A DNA stretch of 64,000 bases from JACDCA01 sp963810305 (GCA_963810305.1 CAWEMY010000011.1:558001-622000), one strand, 5' to 3'. Shown: positions 1 through 8,707, numbered from the stretch's first letter. Numbers and translations are program-made. The notes: a model not told the origin generated them from the letters alone.

Positions 1-2
1 TG

Positions 3-674
3 ACCAGTCGCATCTCAGTTCGTGCGGGATACGATCTCGATTACACTCGGCTCCGGGCGGCTCCTGAGACGAGCCCGGCGTTTGTCGTGCCCGCTGATGA
101 GATCGTCCACGGCGCTCGATTCACGGTCGAAGGGCAGCGCGGCGGGTGGACGGGATCCGTCTGGTGGAACCCCGCTCGTCGAGTCGGCTGGCGCCAGTGG
201 GGAAGCGGCTCTGACTACGTGCCCGATCATGCGACGTTCCAGCGGTACGGTGTGGCGATCGCGAAGTCCACAGTGCTCTCGCCTCGCGTCGTCGCGCGGT
301 TCGACGCGCAGTGGATGGACGGTCAGGATCTCGACCGGTTCAGCCGTTACTCGTTCGGGACATTCGAGAATCGGCTGCATGGGTATCCTTCGGCACTCGT
401 GCGCTACGATCGCGGCGGGATCGCCCGCGGCGCGTTGGCGTGGTCGGCTGCGAAGGTGTTACGTCTCGACGGTTTTGTCGACACCGCCGCTGTTCGCGAT
501 CCCGGATACGGCGGGGGATTGAGGAACTACACAGGCATTGGCGCCGCCGTCGAAGCGCCGGCGCCGTTCGGCCTTCTCACGGCGGTTGAATGGGGCTATG
601 GCTTTCGCGGGGTGAATGCAGACGGTGGTCGCGGCACCCACGTGGTACGAGTGAGCATGTTCAAAGTGTTCTGA
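3..674 (+). CDS. C-terminal part of an outer-membrane beta-barrel protein (partial, runs off the left edge)
   Basis: The reading frame is open from base 3 to the stop at 672-674, giving about 223 residues with no start in the window. The protein alternates short amphipathic stretches rich in Tyr, Trp, Arg and Gly and ends in VSMFKVF. A terminal Phe after alternating hydrophobic residues is the usual signature recognised by the barrel assembly machinery. There is no catalytic motif and I do not recognise the family, so only the barrel character is supported. It may be the barrel domain of a larger protein. The gene is followed by a repeat array and then a secreted VWFA gene in the same direction. 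Confidence 0.5.
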   Translation, partial: TSRISVRAGYDLDYTRLRAAPETSPAFVVPADEIVHGARFTVEGQRGGWTGSVWWNPARRVGWRQWGSGSDYVPDHATFQRYGVAIAKSTVLSPRVVARFDAQWMDGQDLDRFSRYSFGTFENRLHGYPSALVRYDRGGIARGALAWSAAKVLRLDGFVDTAAVRDPGYGGGLRNYTGIGAAVEAPAPFGLLTAVEWGYGFRGVNADGGRGTHVVRVSMFKVF

Positions 675-680
675 GACAAT

Positions 681-760
681 CCTAACTCCTAACTTCCTAA
701 CTCCTAACTACTAAGACTTGTTAGAAGTTTAGAAGTTAGAAGTTAGAAGTTAGAGGTTGG
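681..760. repeat. Inverted heptamer array A, unit CTAACTT
   Basis: The left block (about 681-714) repeats CTAACTC/CTAACTT with a period of 7-8 nt. The right block (about 721-759) repeats the reverse complement, AAGTTAG, four to five times. The two blocks can pair into a hairpin of roughly 35 bp with a small loop. The array fills the gap between the barrel gene stop and the ribosome-binding site of the next gene. The same unit recurs at 55975-56054, also in front of a gene for an exported protein. Confidence 0.85.
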
Positions 761-777
761 GTTGCCAGGAGCCTGCG

Positions 778-1701
778 ATGACCGGCAAAGCAGCAACAAC
801 GTTGATGGTTCTGGCTGTCGCCGTGGCGACCGCGTCCTCAGCCGCGCAACAGCCCGTATTCCGCGGCGGCATCGACCTGGTGAACTTCGGCGTGTTCGTC
901 ACCGACAAAACAGGGACGCCGCTGAACGGGCTGAAGGCCGAAGATTTCGAGGTCATCGAGGACGGCGCCCGCCAGACGGTGCAGTACTTCGCCGGCGGAG
1001 ACCCGGAAGACGCTCCGCCCCTGCATCTCGGCTTCATGATCGACATGAGCGGGTCGATGGCCGACGACATGAAGGACATCCGCACCGCCGCCATTCGCTT
1101 CCTTGACAACGTCAAACACGTCCGCGACATCACCGTCGTCGACTTCGACACCGAGGTGCGCGTCGCGCGTTTCGACGGCGACGATCCACGCCTCGTCGAG
1201 CACCTGCGCCGCCGCAAGCCGGATGGCTACACCGCGCTCTACGATGCGATCGGGGTCTATCTCGGCGGCGCGTCGTCTCAGAACGGCGACAAGATCCTGG
1301 TCATGTATACGGACGGAGAAGACACCCGCAGTGCGATGAATCAGGGTGATTTGCTCGACATGCTGAAGGCGTCCGATGTGACCGTCTACGCGATCGGATA
1401 TTTGGCGCGAGGGGGCAGCAACCGAATGAACCTGCAGCAGACGCTGCACCGCCTTGCCGCGGCGACCGGGGGCCAGGCCTTTTTCCCGACCAGCCTCAAG
1501 GATCTGGACAAGATGTACGAAAAGATCCTCGGAGAGATCGCCTCCCGCTACAGCATCGGCTATCTGTCGACCAACAAGAAGCACGACGGCACGTGGCGCG
1601 ACGTCAAGGTCCGCATCCTGCGTGACGGATTGAAAGACGTGAAGATCCGCACCCGCTCCGGGTACTACGCGCCGTACAAGGCCTCCGCGGCCGGGCGTTG
1701 A
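778..1701 (+). CDS. Secreted VWFA-related domain protein
   Basis: The 307-residue protein begins with a signal peptide (about residues 1-25, ending SSAAQQ). A short beta domain follows (GIDLVNFGVFVTDKTG, then LKAEDFEVIEDG), and then a von Willebrand factor A domain with the MIDAS metal-site motif DMSGSM near residue 83. This layout matches the acidobacterial VWFA-related family; its biological role is unknown. I chose ATG 778 because GGAG lies just upstream (about 768-771) and the signal peptide starts cleanly there; a TTG at 757 would add residues encoded by the repeat array. Two larger paralogues lie at 33000-36868. Confidence 0.8.
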   Translation: MTGKAATTLMVLAVAVATASSAAQQPVFRGGIDLVNFGVFVTDKTGTPLNGLKAEDFEVIEDGARQTVQYFAGGDPEDAPPLHLGFMIDMSGSMADDMKDIRTAAIRFLDNVKHVRDITVVDFDTEVRVARFDGDDPRLVEHLRRRKPDGYTALYDAIGVYLGGASSQNGDKILVMYTDGEDTRSAMNQGDLLDMLKASDVTVYAIGYLARGGSNRMNLQQTLHRLAAATGGQAFFPTSLKDLDKMYEKILGEIASRYSIGYLSTNKKHDGTWRDVKVRILRDGLKDVKIRTRSGYYAPYKASAAGR

Positions 1702-1800
1702 CGGAGGGGACGGACCGTACCCTCCGAAAACCTCCGTAGTCTCCTGTGGTACGATCAGGGATTGCCGTGAGCGCCATCCGGCGCGCTGTACTGCCCTGAG

Positions 1801-3807
1801 ATGTCATCCAAGTACGACCACTTCAACCTGGTCACCGACTTCGAGCTTCGCGGCGACCAGGCGCGGGCGATCGACGAGCTCGTCGACGGCCTGAACCGCG
1901 GCGACAAGGCGCAGGTTCTGCTCGGCGTCACCGGCTCGGGCAAGACCTTCACGATGGCGCAGTGCATTGCGCGCGTGAACCGCCCGACGCTGGTGATGGC
2001 CCACAACAAGACGCTCGCCGCGCAGTTGTACCAGGAGTTCCGCCGCTTCTTTCCCGAGAACGCCGTCGAGTACTTCGTCAGCTACTACGACTACTACCAG
2101 CCGGAAGCCTACGTCCCGACGACCGACTCCTATATCGAAAAAGAGGCGACGATCAACGAGGAGATCGATCGGATGCGGCTCTCGGCCACCCGCTCCCTGT
2201 TCGAACGCCGCGACGTCATCATCGTTGCCAGTGTGTCGTGCATCTACGGCCTCGGCTCCCCGGAGGCGTACTACGGAATGATGCTGCCCCTCGAACGAGG
2301 GCAGCGGATCGATCGCGACCAGATCCTCCGCAAGCTCGTCGAAATCCAGTACGAGCGGAACGATCACGAATTCAACCGCGGCGTCTTCAGGGTCCGCGGG
2401 GACATCGTCGAGGTCTACCCGTCGTACGAAGACACGTCCGTGCGGATCGAATTGTTCGGTGACGAAGTGGACGAGCTCGTCTCCTTCGATCCCTTGACCG
2501 GAAAAACAATCCGCCGCCACGACAAGGTCGCCATCTATCCGAAGACACACTTCGTCACGTCTCGTGACAAGACCAAGCGCGCGGTCGAGACGATCAAGGA
2601 GGAGTTGAGCTGGTATCGCGCGAAGCTCGAGTCCGAAGGCAAGGTTCTCGAGGCTCACCGGCTGCACCAGCGGACGATGTTCGATCTGGAAATGATCAAG
2701 GAGATCGGCTACTGCCACGGGATCGAGAACTATGCGCGGCATCTTACCGGCCGCGAGCCGGGGCAGCCGCCGCCGACGCTGCTCGATTACCTGCCTGGCG
2801 ACGCACTGATCATCGTCGATGAGAGCCACCAGACGATTCCGCAGGTTCGCGGCATGTATCACGGCGACCGGTCGCGCAAGGAGGTTCTGGTCGCGTATGG
2901 GTTCCGCCTTCCTTCAGCGCTCGACAATCGCCCGCTGAATTTCGAGGAGTGGGAAGCTCGCGGCGGGCAGCTGATGTTCGTGTCGGCGACCCCGGGCCCG
3001 TATGAGCTCCGGCAATCGGCCGGCGCCGTGGTCGAGCAGATCATCCGGCCGACCGGCCTGGTCGATCCGCCGATCGACGTGCGACCGGTCCGCGGGCAGG
3101 TGGACGATCTTCTCGGAGAGATTCGTGCGCGGGCGGCACGAGGCGAGCGCGTGCTGGTGACCACGCTCACGAAGAGGATGGCCGAGGACCTGACGCAGTA
3201 TTACCAGGAGCTCGGGGTCAAGGTGCGCTATCTCCACTCCGATATCGATACTCTGGAGCGCATTCAGATCCTGCGCGACCTGCGGCGAGGTGAGTTCGAT
3301 GTCCTGGTGGGCATCAATCTCTTGCGGGAGGGCCTGGACTTGCCCGAGGTATCACTGGTCGCGATCCTCGACGCCGACAAGGAAGGCTTCCTCCGATCGT
3401 CCGGCTCGCTGATCCAGACAGTCGGCCGCGCGGCACGGAATGTCAACGGTTGCGCGATCATGTATGCGGACAAGATGACCGATTCCATGAAGAACGCGAT
3501 CGGCGAGACCGACCGCCGCCGCCACATTCAGGAGGCGTACAACGAGGAGCACGGGATCACTCCGGCATCAATCGTGAAGAGCATCGACGAAGTGATGTCG
3601 AGCGTCTACGAACGCGACTACGTCACCGTGCCGACCGACATCGAGGGCTTCCGGACGCACGGCGAACTCGAAGCGCATATTGCGACGCTGCAGTTGCAGA
3701 TGAAGGGGGCGGCCGCGAATCTCGAGTTCGAGAAGGCGGCGCAGCTGCGCGACCGGATCAAGCAGCTGCGGTCGCGCGAGCTCGGCCTGGCCGGGAGCCG
3801 GACCTGA
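1801..3807 (+). CDS. uvrB: Excinuclease ABC subunit B (UvrB)
   Basis: This is the DNA-damage recognition helicase of nucleotide excision repair, which acts with UvrA and UvrC. The 668-residue length is normal. Visible motifs are Walker A GVTGSGKT at residues 42-49, the beta-hairpin core YYDYYQPEAYVP at 95-106, the DEAD-type IIVDESHQ near residue 337, helicase motif VI (QTVGRAARN), and a C-terminal UVR motif (about 630-660) for contact with UvrC. The next gene, mlaE, starts 2 bases after the stop, so the two are probably co-transcribed although functionally unrelated. Confidence 0.98.
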   Translation: MSSKYDHFNLVTDFELRGDQARAIDELVDGLNRGDKAQVLLGVTGSGKTFTMAQCIARVNRPTLVMAHNKTLAAQLYQEFRRFFPENAVEYFVSYYDYYQPEAYVPTTDSYIEKEATINEEIDRMRLSATRSLFERRDVIIVASVSCIYGLGSPEAYYGMMLPLERGQRIDRDQILRKLVEIQYERNDHEFNRGVFRVRGDIVEVYPSYEDTSVRIELFGDEVDELVSFDPLTGKTIRRHDKVAIYPKTHFVTSRDKTKRAVETIKEELSWYRAKLESEGKVLEAHRLHQRTMFDLEMIKEIGYCHGIENYARHLTGREPGQPPPTLLDYLPGDALIIVDESHQTIPQVRGMYHGDRSRKEVLVAYGFRLPSALDNRPLNFEEWEARGGQLMFVSATPGPYELRQSAGAVVEQIIRPTGLVDPPIDVRPVRGQVDDLLGEIRARAARGERVLVTTLTKRMAEDLTQYYQELGVKVRYLHSDIDTLERIQILRDLRRGEFDVLVGINLLREGLDLPEVSLVAILDADKEGFLRSSGSLIQTVGRAARNVNGCAIMYADKMTDSMKNAIGETDRRRHIQEAYNEEHGITPASIVKSIDEVMSSVYERDYVTVPTDIEGFRTHGELEAHIATLQLQMKGAAANLEFEKAAQLRDRIKQLRSRELGLAGSRT

Positions 3808-3809
3808 TC

Positions 3810-4583
3810 GTGGCAGGGCGGGTCGAGACGTGGCTCAAGGCCGCGCTGCTGGAGGTGCAGGAGTACGTCCGGATGCTCGGGAAGGTCGGCCGCGGTCTGG
3901 TGAGCCGCCCGTTCTACTACCGCGACGTGATCGAGCAGTTTGAGGCGATCGGGATAGGTTCGCTCACCGTTGTTCTGCTGACCGGGATGTTTACCGGGAT
4001 GGTGCTTGCGCTGCAGTCGGGTCTGACCCTCGACCAGTTCGGCGCCCGATCGATGGTCGGTCGCCTGGTGAGCGCCTCGATGGTGAAGGAGCTGGGACCC
4101 GTCCTCACCGGGCTGATGGTTGCCGGCCGGGTCGGTTCGGGCATCGCGGCGGAACTTGGCTCCATGATGGTCACCGACCAGATCGCGGCGCTCCGCGCGC
4201 TCGGAACGGACCCGATCCGGAAACTCGTCGTTCCGCGCATACTCGCCGGCCTGCTCATGATGCCGATACTCACAGTGGTGGCGACGGCCATCGGCATGGT
4301 TGGCGGCTGGATCGTGACCATCGGCGTGCTGCGAGTGGCGTCATCGGTGTACTGGAACTCCGTCACGCAAGGGCTATTCATCCAGGACGTGTGGATGGGC
4401 CTGATCAAGCCGTTTTTCCTGGGCTTCGCAATCGTCAGCATCGGCTGTCACGTCGGGCTCCGAACCTCCGGGGGCACACAGGGCGTGGGGCGTGCGACGA
4501 CCAATGCAGTCGTCGCCAGCTCGGTCGCGGTGATCGCCGTCGACTACCTGGTTACACAGGTCCTCATCGTCCTGATGTACTGA
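3810..4583 (+). CDS. mlaE: MlaE-type ABC transporter permease
   Basis: This is the integral inner-membrane permease of an MCE/Mla lipid transporter, which moves phospholipids between inner and outer membranes. The 257-residue protein has about five or six hydrophobic segments and the conserved MlaE core (FTGMVLALQSGLTLDQFGA, then VKELGPVLTGLMVAGRVGSG). The start is GTG 3810, the first start codon after uvrB that keeps the N-terminal amphipathic helix. The stop overlaps the mlaF start as TGATG, which indicates translational coupling. Confidence 0.93.
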   Translation: MAGRVETWLKAALLEVQEYVRMLGKVGRGLVSRPFYYRDVIEQFEAIGIGSLTVVLLTGMFTGMVLALQSGLTLDQFGARSMVGRLVSASMVKELGPVLTGLMVAGRVGSGIAAELGSMMVTDQIAALRALGTDPIRKLVVPRILAGLLMMPILTVVATAIGMVGGWIVTIGVLRVASSVYWNSVTQGLFIQDVWMGLIKPFFLGFAIVSIGCHVGLRTSGGTQGVGRATTNAVVASSVAVIAVDYLVTQVLIVLMY

Positions 4584-5440
4584 TGGCGATCGTCGAACCT
4601 CGACAACGTCCGCCGTTGCTCGACGAGGCGCTGGCTCACGGCGGGCCGATCATCGTCTTCGACGGGGTGCACCTGGCCTTCGACGAAAAGGTGATCCTTC
4701 GCAACGTCAGCTTCACGCTGAAGACCGGTCACACCAAGGTCTTCCTCGGCGCGAGCGGCGCGGGGAAGTCGACGATCCTGCGGCTGATCCTCGGGCTCCT
4801 GAAGCCGGATCAGGGGCGCATCTTCGTGAACGGCGAGCAGGTCGACGAGATGAGCGAGGATGATCTGATGGCGGTCCGCGCGGATCTCGGCATGGTCTTC
4901 CAGGAAGGAGCGCTCTTCGACTCGTTGACCGTTCGCGAGAACGTCGGCTACAAGCTGTACGAGGAGCTGAACTGGCCGATCGACAAGGCGGACACCCGCG
5001 TGAAGGAAGTCCTGGGGTTCATCGGGCTCGGGGAGTTCATCGATCGGAAGCCATCAGAGCTTTCCGGCGGGCAGCGGCGACGCGTCGCGATCGCGCGGGC
5101 GATGGCCGCCAAGCCGCGAATCCTGCTGTACGACGAGCCTACGACCGGGTTGGACCCGATCACCGCGATCACGGTGGACGAGGAGATCATCAAGCTTCGC
5201 GATCTGGAGGAAGTCAGTTCAATCCTGGTTACCCATCAGTTACGAGACGCATTCTTTGTCGCCGAGCACACGGCGGTGCGCCGCGGCGGCGAGATCGCGT
5301 TCGAAAAAGCCTCCGCCGACAAGGGAGACGAGGCGGAGTTCATCATGCTGCGCGATGGCCAGGTCGCATTCGAAGGGAACGCCGGGGAGCTGCGCGCCGC
5401 GACGGCGAAGGATCCGTACCTCGAGGCGTTCTTGTCCTGA
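4583..5440 (+). CDS. mlaF: MlaF-type ABC transporter ATP-binding protein
   Basis: This is the cytoplasmic ATPase that powers the MlaE permease. The 285-residue protein shows Walker A GASGAGKST, a Q-loop (VFQEGALFDSLT), the signature LSGGQRRR, Walker B ILLYDEPTTGLDP and an H-loop (VTHQ). A 45-residue extension follows the core ATPase. It is coupled to mlaE by a one-base overlap and followed by mlaD after a short repeat array, giving the order E-F-D expected for this system. Confidence 0.93.
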   Translation: MAIVEPRQRPPLLDEALAHGGPIIVFDGVHLAFDEKVILRNVSFTLKTGHTKVFLGASGAGKSTILRLILGLLKPDQGRIFVNGEQVDEMSEDDLMAVRADLGMVFQEGALFDSLTVRENVGYKLYEELNWPIDKADTRVKEVLGFIGLGEFIDRKPSELSGGQRRRVAIARAMAAKPRILLYDEPTTGLDPITAITVDEEIIKLRDLEEVSSILVTHQLRDAFFVAEHTAVRRGGEIAFEKASADKGDEAEFIMLRDGQVAFEGNAGELRAATAKDPYLEAFLS

Positions 5441-5451
5441 GAGACAGTCAC

Positions 5452-5500
5452 CTGATTACCGTACTGATTACTGACCACTGATTACTGATCACTGAAAATT
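5452..5500. repeat. Direct heptamer array B, unit CTGATTA
   Basis: The heptamer CTGATTA/CTGATCA/CTGACCA occurs six times almost head to tail between mlaF and mlaD. It has no inverted partner block, unlike most arrays in this window. It lies inside an operon, just before the mlaD start codon at 5506, so it would occupy the leader where a ribosome-binding site is expected; no good Shine-Dalgarno sequence is visible there. Confidence 0.75.
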
Positions 5501-5505
5501 GATAT

Positions 5506-6546
5506 ATGCCACGAACACGCTCGCTCGCCTGGTCGGAACTGAAGATCGGCATCATCACGGTGGCTGCCCTTGCGCTGGCCGTCATGCTCATCGTGGCCGT
5601 GGGAGGGCAGGGAGGCTTCTCCTGGGACCGCTACACCCTGCACACGAAATTCGGCAACGTCCAGGGGCTCAAGTCCGGCGCGGTCGTGCGCGTTGCCGGT
5701 GTCGAAGTGGGCAAGGTCACAGATGTCCGGCTCGAAGGGGCCGAAGTGCTGGTGACGCTCGGCATCAACGAAGAACATCAGCAGCGGATCACCGATCAAT
5801 CACGCGCCGTGATCGGGTCGCTGAGCCTCCTGGGCGAGCCGATCATCGAGGTCACCCCGGCGTCGCAGGGGCGTCCGCTGCAGGACGGCGAATTCATCCA
5901 GAGCGATCAGAGCGCGGTCGGCATCGCGGAACTGGGCGGACCGATCAAGGGAGGGGTCGAACAGTTGACGGCGCTCCTCACCGACGTCCGCGCCGGCAAG
6001 GGCACGGTCGGCAAGCTGTTCACCGACGAGCAGGTGTACGCGGAATTCAGCGCGCTGCTGGCCTCCGCTGAGCGCGTGGCCGCCGGCATCAACCGCGGCG
6101 AGGGCTCCCTCGGCCGCCTGGCGCGCGATGAGAGCGCTTATCGCGAACTGAAGGCGTCGCTCGCGAATCTCAACGAGATGACGCGGAAGATCCGCGCAGG
6201 GGAGGGCAGTCTCGGACGGCTGCTGAACGACGATGCGCTCGCCAAGTCGGTGGCGTCGGCGAGCAGCAACCTCGAAGAGATCACCGGGCGATTGAAGGCC
6301 GGCGAGGGCACCGCCGGACAACTGCTGACGAACAAGCAGTTATTCGAACGATTCAACGCGATTACAGAGCGGATCGACCGTCTGGTGTCAGCAATCGAGA
6401 AGGGCGAGGGATCGGCAGGCCAGTTTCTCCACGACAAAAAGTTGTATGACAATATGAACGGCGCCGCGACCGAACTGCGAGCGCTGATCGCGGAGATCAA
6501 GAAGGATCCGCGAAAATATCTGAACGTTCGGGTAAGTATTTTCTGA
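5506..6546 (+). CDS. mlaD: MlaD-family MCE protein with five GEGS repeats
   Basis: This is the membrane-anchored lipid-binding component of the Mla transporter. The 346 residues comprise a single N-terminal membrane anchor (about 13-33), an MCE domain (about 42-120; VQGLKSGAVVRVAGVEVGKV) and a helical tail. The tail carries five glycine motifs (GKGTVGKL, GEGSLGRL, GEGSLGRLL, GEGTAGQLL, GEGSAGQFL) starting at residues 164, 198, 232, 266 and 300, an exact 34-residue period. The C terminus, KYLNVRVSIF, is typical of this longer MCE subtype. The tail probably spans periplasm as a helical shaft; that is inference. Confidence 0.9.
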   Translation: MPRTRSLAWSELKIGIITVAALALAVMLIVAVGGQGGFSWDRYTLHTKFGNVQGLKSGAVVRVAGVEVGKVTDVRLEGAEVLVTLGINEEHQQRITDQSRAVIGSLSLLGEPIIEVTPASQGRPLQDGEFIQSDQSAVGIAELGGPIKGGVEQLTALLTDVRAGKGTVGKLFTDEQVYAEFSALLASAERVAAGINRGEGSLGRLARDESAYRELKASLANLNEMTRKIRAGEGSLGRLLNDDALAKSVASASSNLEEITGRLKAGEGTAGQLLTNKQLFERFNAITERIDRLVSAIEKGEGSAGQFLHDKKLYDNMNGAATELRALIAEIKKDPRKYLNVRVSIF

Positions 6547-6556
6547 GGGTGGGGCT

Positions 6557-6850
6557 ATGGCTAGAGATGATAGCAACGCGGCAACGACGATTACCGCATT
6601 TGTGCTCGGCGCGCTGACCGGAGCCGCCGTGGCGCTGCTCGTGGCGCCCGCGACCGGCGAGGAAACGCGGCGGCGTCTCAGCGACAAGGCGCGCGAGGGG
6701 GCCGATCGGGCATCGGAAGCCGCCCGCCAGAGTCGCGAGTTCGTCAACCGGCAGAAGGATACGCTGGCAACTGCCGTCGAACGCGGGCGGGAGGCGTATA
6801 ACCAGGCACGGACGGGGCGCCCTGCCGGCGAGGGTGGAGAGGCACTGTGA
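6557..6850 (+). CDS. YtxH-like small membrane protein
   Basis: The 97-residue protein has one glycine/alanine-rich membrane helix (about residues 10-31, ending LLVAPATGEETRRRL). A charged helix rich in Lys, Arg, Glu and Ala follows. This is the standard layout of the YtxH/gas-vesicle-GvpP-like family, whose function is unknown. It starts 10 bases after mlaD and overlaps the next gene by 4 bases (GTGA), so it belongs to the same transcript as the lipid transporter. Confidence 0.8.
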   Translation: MARDDSNAATTITAFVLGALTGAAVALLVAPATGEETRRRLSDKAREGADRASEAARQSREFVNRQKDTLATAVERGREAYNQARTGRPAGEGGEAL

Positions 6851-7272
6851 ACGACTGGCCGGCGGTCTTCCTCGGCGTGATCGCCGTGTCGACGCTGATC
6901 ATGGCGCTGATCCAGATCGGCGCAATCATCGCTACGTTGCGCATCGCCCGGGAGGCGCAGCAGGCCCTCGCATCGATGCGCAATGAGGTCCGGCCGGTCA
7001 TCGCCCGCGCCACTGCGCTGGCCGAAGAGGCATCGCGGACGGTCGCGCTGGCGACCGCGCAGATGCAGAAGGTCGACCGCTTGATGACCGACCTCGTCCA
7101 GCGCGTGGACGAGACCTCGTCGGTGGTGCAACACGCGATCGTCACGCCGGCGCGTGAGGGGGTGGCGATCGTCGCCGCGATCAAGGCCGCCCTCGGGGTT
7201 CTTCGCCAGATCGGTCATCCCGGCCGCCCCGGGCGCCACAGCGAAGAAGAGGATCCGCTGTTCATCGGCTGA
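6847..7272 (+). CDS. DUF948-like membrane-anchored coiled-coil protein
   Basis: The 141-residue protein has an N-terminal membrane helix (about residues 5-32). A long heptad-like helix follows (REAQQALASMRNEVRPVIARA onward), then an alanine-rich C-terminal part. It resembles DUF948 proteins, which often sit next to YtxH-type genes. It starts at GTG 6847 within the end of the previous gene. Its role is unknown; the operon context suggests envelope function with the Mla system. Confidence 0.7.
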   Translation: MNDWPAVFLGVIAVSTLIMALIQIGAIIATLRIAREAQQALASMRNEVRPVIARATALAEEASRTVALATAQMQKVDRLMTDLVQRVDETSSVVQHAIVTPAREGVAIVAAIKAALGVLRQIGHPGRPGRHSEEEDPLFIG

Positions 7273-7317
7273 TCCGGACCACCCGAGCCTGAGATACCCC
7301 CTCCTGCATGGCGGTGA

Positions 7318-7346
7318 TTGACGAGGGTCGGGGGCCGTGGTACAAC
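7318..7346 (+). promoter_or_regulatory. Sigma-70-type promoter upstream of the secreted protein at 7377
   Basis: TTGACG (7318-7323) and TACAAC (7341-7346) are separated by 17 bases. The predicted transcript would start near 7353, leaving a leader of about 24 bases before ATG 7377. Confidence 0.55.
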
Positions 7347-7376
7347 CCTCCGCTTACGGCTTTCCCGAGGTTCAAC

Positions 7377-7925
7377 ATGGTCTCCAAGGTTCTCCACGCC
7401 GTTTTCGCCACGGCCTTCTGTGTGTGTGCCGTTCTGCCGGTCGCCGCGGCTGCGCAGGAATCGAAGTCCGCTCCTCTCGCCAAACAACTCGCCCAGGCGC
7501 TCGACCAGGCGAAGCTTGAAAGCATTGCCGCGGCCGATCCGACAACCGGCGCGTTCGTGGCGGCGCTGTATATCCCCGGCACGCAGCTCCTTGTCGTCTC
7601 CGGCATGTTCGACGCGCCGGCAATCGGCACCGAGCGCATCAGCCGCAAGGAATACAAGGACCTCTACATGGATCTTCAGGGGGCAGCCAAGGCCGGCACC
7701 CGGGTGTTCGCGCAGGACGTCAGTGCCGACGGGCTGTCGTTCAAAGCCATCGACGGTGCGGTCGATGCGTGGGAGCAGGCGAACAAGACGCTCGCCTTCG
7801 ACGGGTGGAAGAAAGCCAAGATGAGCGAAGAGGATTATACGAAGGCGTACTCGAAAGCCGACGAGCACTACGCGCGCATCCTCTCACTGCTGATCGCGCA
7901 GGCCAAGCCGAAGACGGGCACATAG
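7377..7925 (+). CDS. Secreted protein of unknown function
   Basis: The 182-residue protein starts with a signal peptide (about 1-28, ending VAAAAQ). The mature part is alpha/beta, with TGAFVAALYIPGTQLLVVS and a Tyr/Lys-rich C-terminal helix region. I do not recognise a characterised family. ATG 7377 is preferred over an upstream GTG-type start at 7308, because the promoter lies between them and the signal peptide begins at 7377. The gene is followed by tRNA-Val. Confidence 0.7.
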   Translation: MVSKVLHAVFATAFCVCAVLPVAAAAQESKSAPLAKQLAQALDQAKLESIAAADPTTGAFVAALYIPGTQLLVVSGMFDAPAIGTERISRKEYKDLYMDLQGAAKAGTRVFAQDVSADGLSFKAIDGAVDAWEQANKTLAFDGWKKAKMSEEDYTKAYSKADEHYARILSLLIAQAKPKTGT

Positions 7926-7951
7926 ACTAAACTGACGTAGTACCCAAGGTT

Positions 7952-8026
7952 GGGCGCTTGGCTCAGCGGTAGAGCATCGCCTTCACACGGCGGGGGTCAG
8001 TGGTTCGAATCCACTAGCGCCCACCA
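7952..8026 (+). tRNA. tRNA-Val (anticodon CAC)
   Basis: The 75 nt fold as acceptor stem GGGCGCT/AGCGCCC, D-arm GCTC/GAGC, anticodon stem TCGCC/GGCGG with loop TTCACAC, a T-arm with TTCGAAT, discriminator A and an encoded CCA (8024-8026). Anticodon CAC reads GTG codons. Confidence 0.95.
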
Positions 8027-8102
8027 ACCTTCGCTCGCTGCTTTCGCTGGCGAGCTTCGGCTAGACAGGCCAACCTTCGCTCTCGATCACGGGCGAAGGT
8101 TG
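8024..8102. repeat. Palindromic repeat cluster directly after tRNA-Val
   Basis: The 13-mer CCAACCTTCGCTC starts on the CCA of the tRNA (8024-8036) and recurs at 8070-8082. Its inner part, CAACCTTCGC (8071-8080), has a perfect inverted copy at 8093-8102, and GCTCGC (8033-8038) pairs with GCGAGC (8050-8055). Two hairpins therefore follow the tRNA and could act in 3' processing or termination. The CAACCTTCGC word also recurs twice near tRNA-Phe (about 37486 and 37574). Confidence 0.6.
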
Positions 8103-8243
8103 CCCACCGGAGCTCCGCCCATTAAGAGACATTCCGCACATAGCTACGTAAACACGTAGGTCCAAATGACGGCCAGGAAATGTACCATCGCGGTCAGCCG
8201 AATGGCCTGACGTTTTGGTATTCATATCCGCCAAGGAGTCCGC

Positions 8244-8685
8244 ATGGTAGAAGCTCTACGTGGCAGACCGCCGCTCATCCCAAACGAACCGCGCTCCATT
8301 CCCGGTTCGCCGAACACGCTTCTGGAAGTGCTCATTCTACCCGCTGGAAGTTGGCTTCTCCTTGGCCGCGCCAAGTTGCACAACCACGACGGCAGCGGCC
8401 AAGGGCACTCGTTGCATCTCAGGGCGGACAGACAACAACGGGGGGCTTCTGGACTGGGTCGACAATTACACCGATGGTGACACCTCCGAGAACATGAAGG
8501 TGCAGGGATTCGTGGAGATCCGTCAATCCGCGGGTGCGGTAGTTATGACCTGCACAGGCTATAAACTCTCAGGAGGCTTGGCCTCACTCATCGGGATCAA
8601 GGTAGACAGGATCGGCCAAGGCCTGGCGGACATCAAGATTCCTCCGACTGGCATTCCACCAGAACCTCCGCCCCACGAACAGTAG
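8244..8685 (+). CDS. Small hypothetical beta-sandwich protein, frameshifted
   Basis: AAGGAG at 8233-8238 stands five bases before ATG 8244. The first frame reads MVEALRGRPPLIPNEPR then LILPAGSWLLLGRAKL. The continuation, DNNGGLLDWVDNYTD then FVEIRQSAGAVVMTCTGY, is in the next frame, so one base is gained or lost near 8400-8435. The pattern (a 'PAGSWLLLGRAKLHN' strand, a diverse middle, then 'VTLxCTGY') resembles short secreted or structural beta-sandwich proteins; no function can be given. The 217 bases between the tRNA and this gene hold only the repeat cluster. Confidence 0.5.
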
Positions 8686-8707
8686 CCAAACCGTCCAAAT
8701 ATCCCAC

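Noticed and set aside
838..1584. Long antisense reading frame opposite the VWFA gene
   Set aside because: Codon-mirror artefact of a high-GC gene; no start context, no family resemblance, while the plus-strand gene has a signal peptide and MIDAS motif.
1804..2862. 352-codon antisense frame opposite uvrB
   Set aside because: Shadow of a highly conserved gene; composition is typical of a mirrored high-GC frame.
7952..8700. tRNA-Val with downstream repeats as an integration site (attL) with an element remnant
   Set aside because: No integrase or tRNA-end duplication on a far side was found; the 13-nt repeat is only about 46 bases away and forms hairpins instead.
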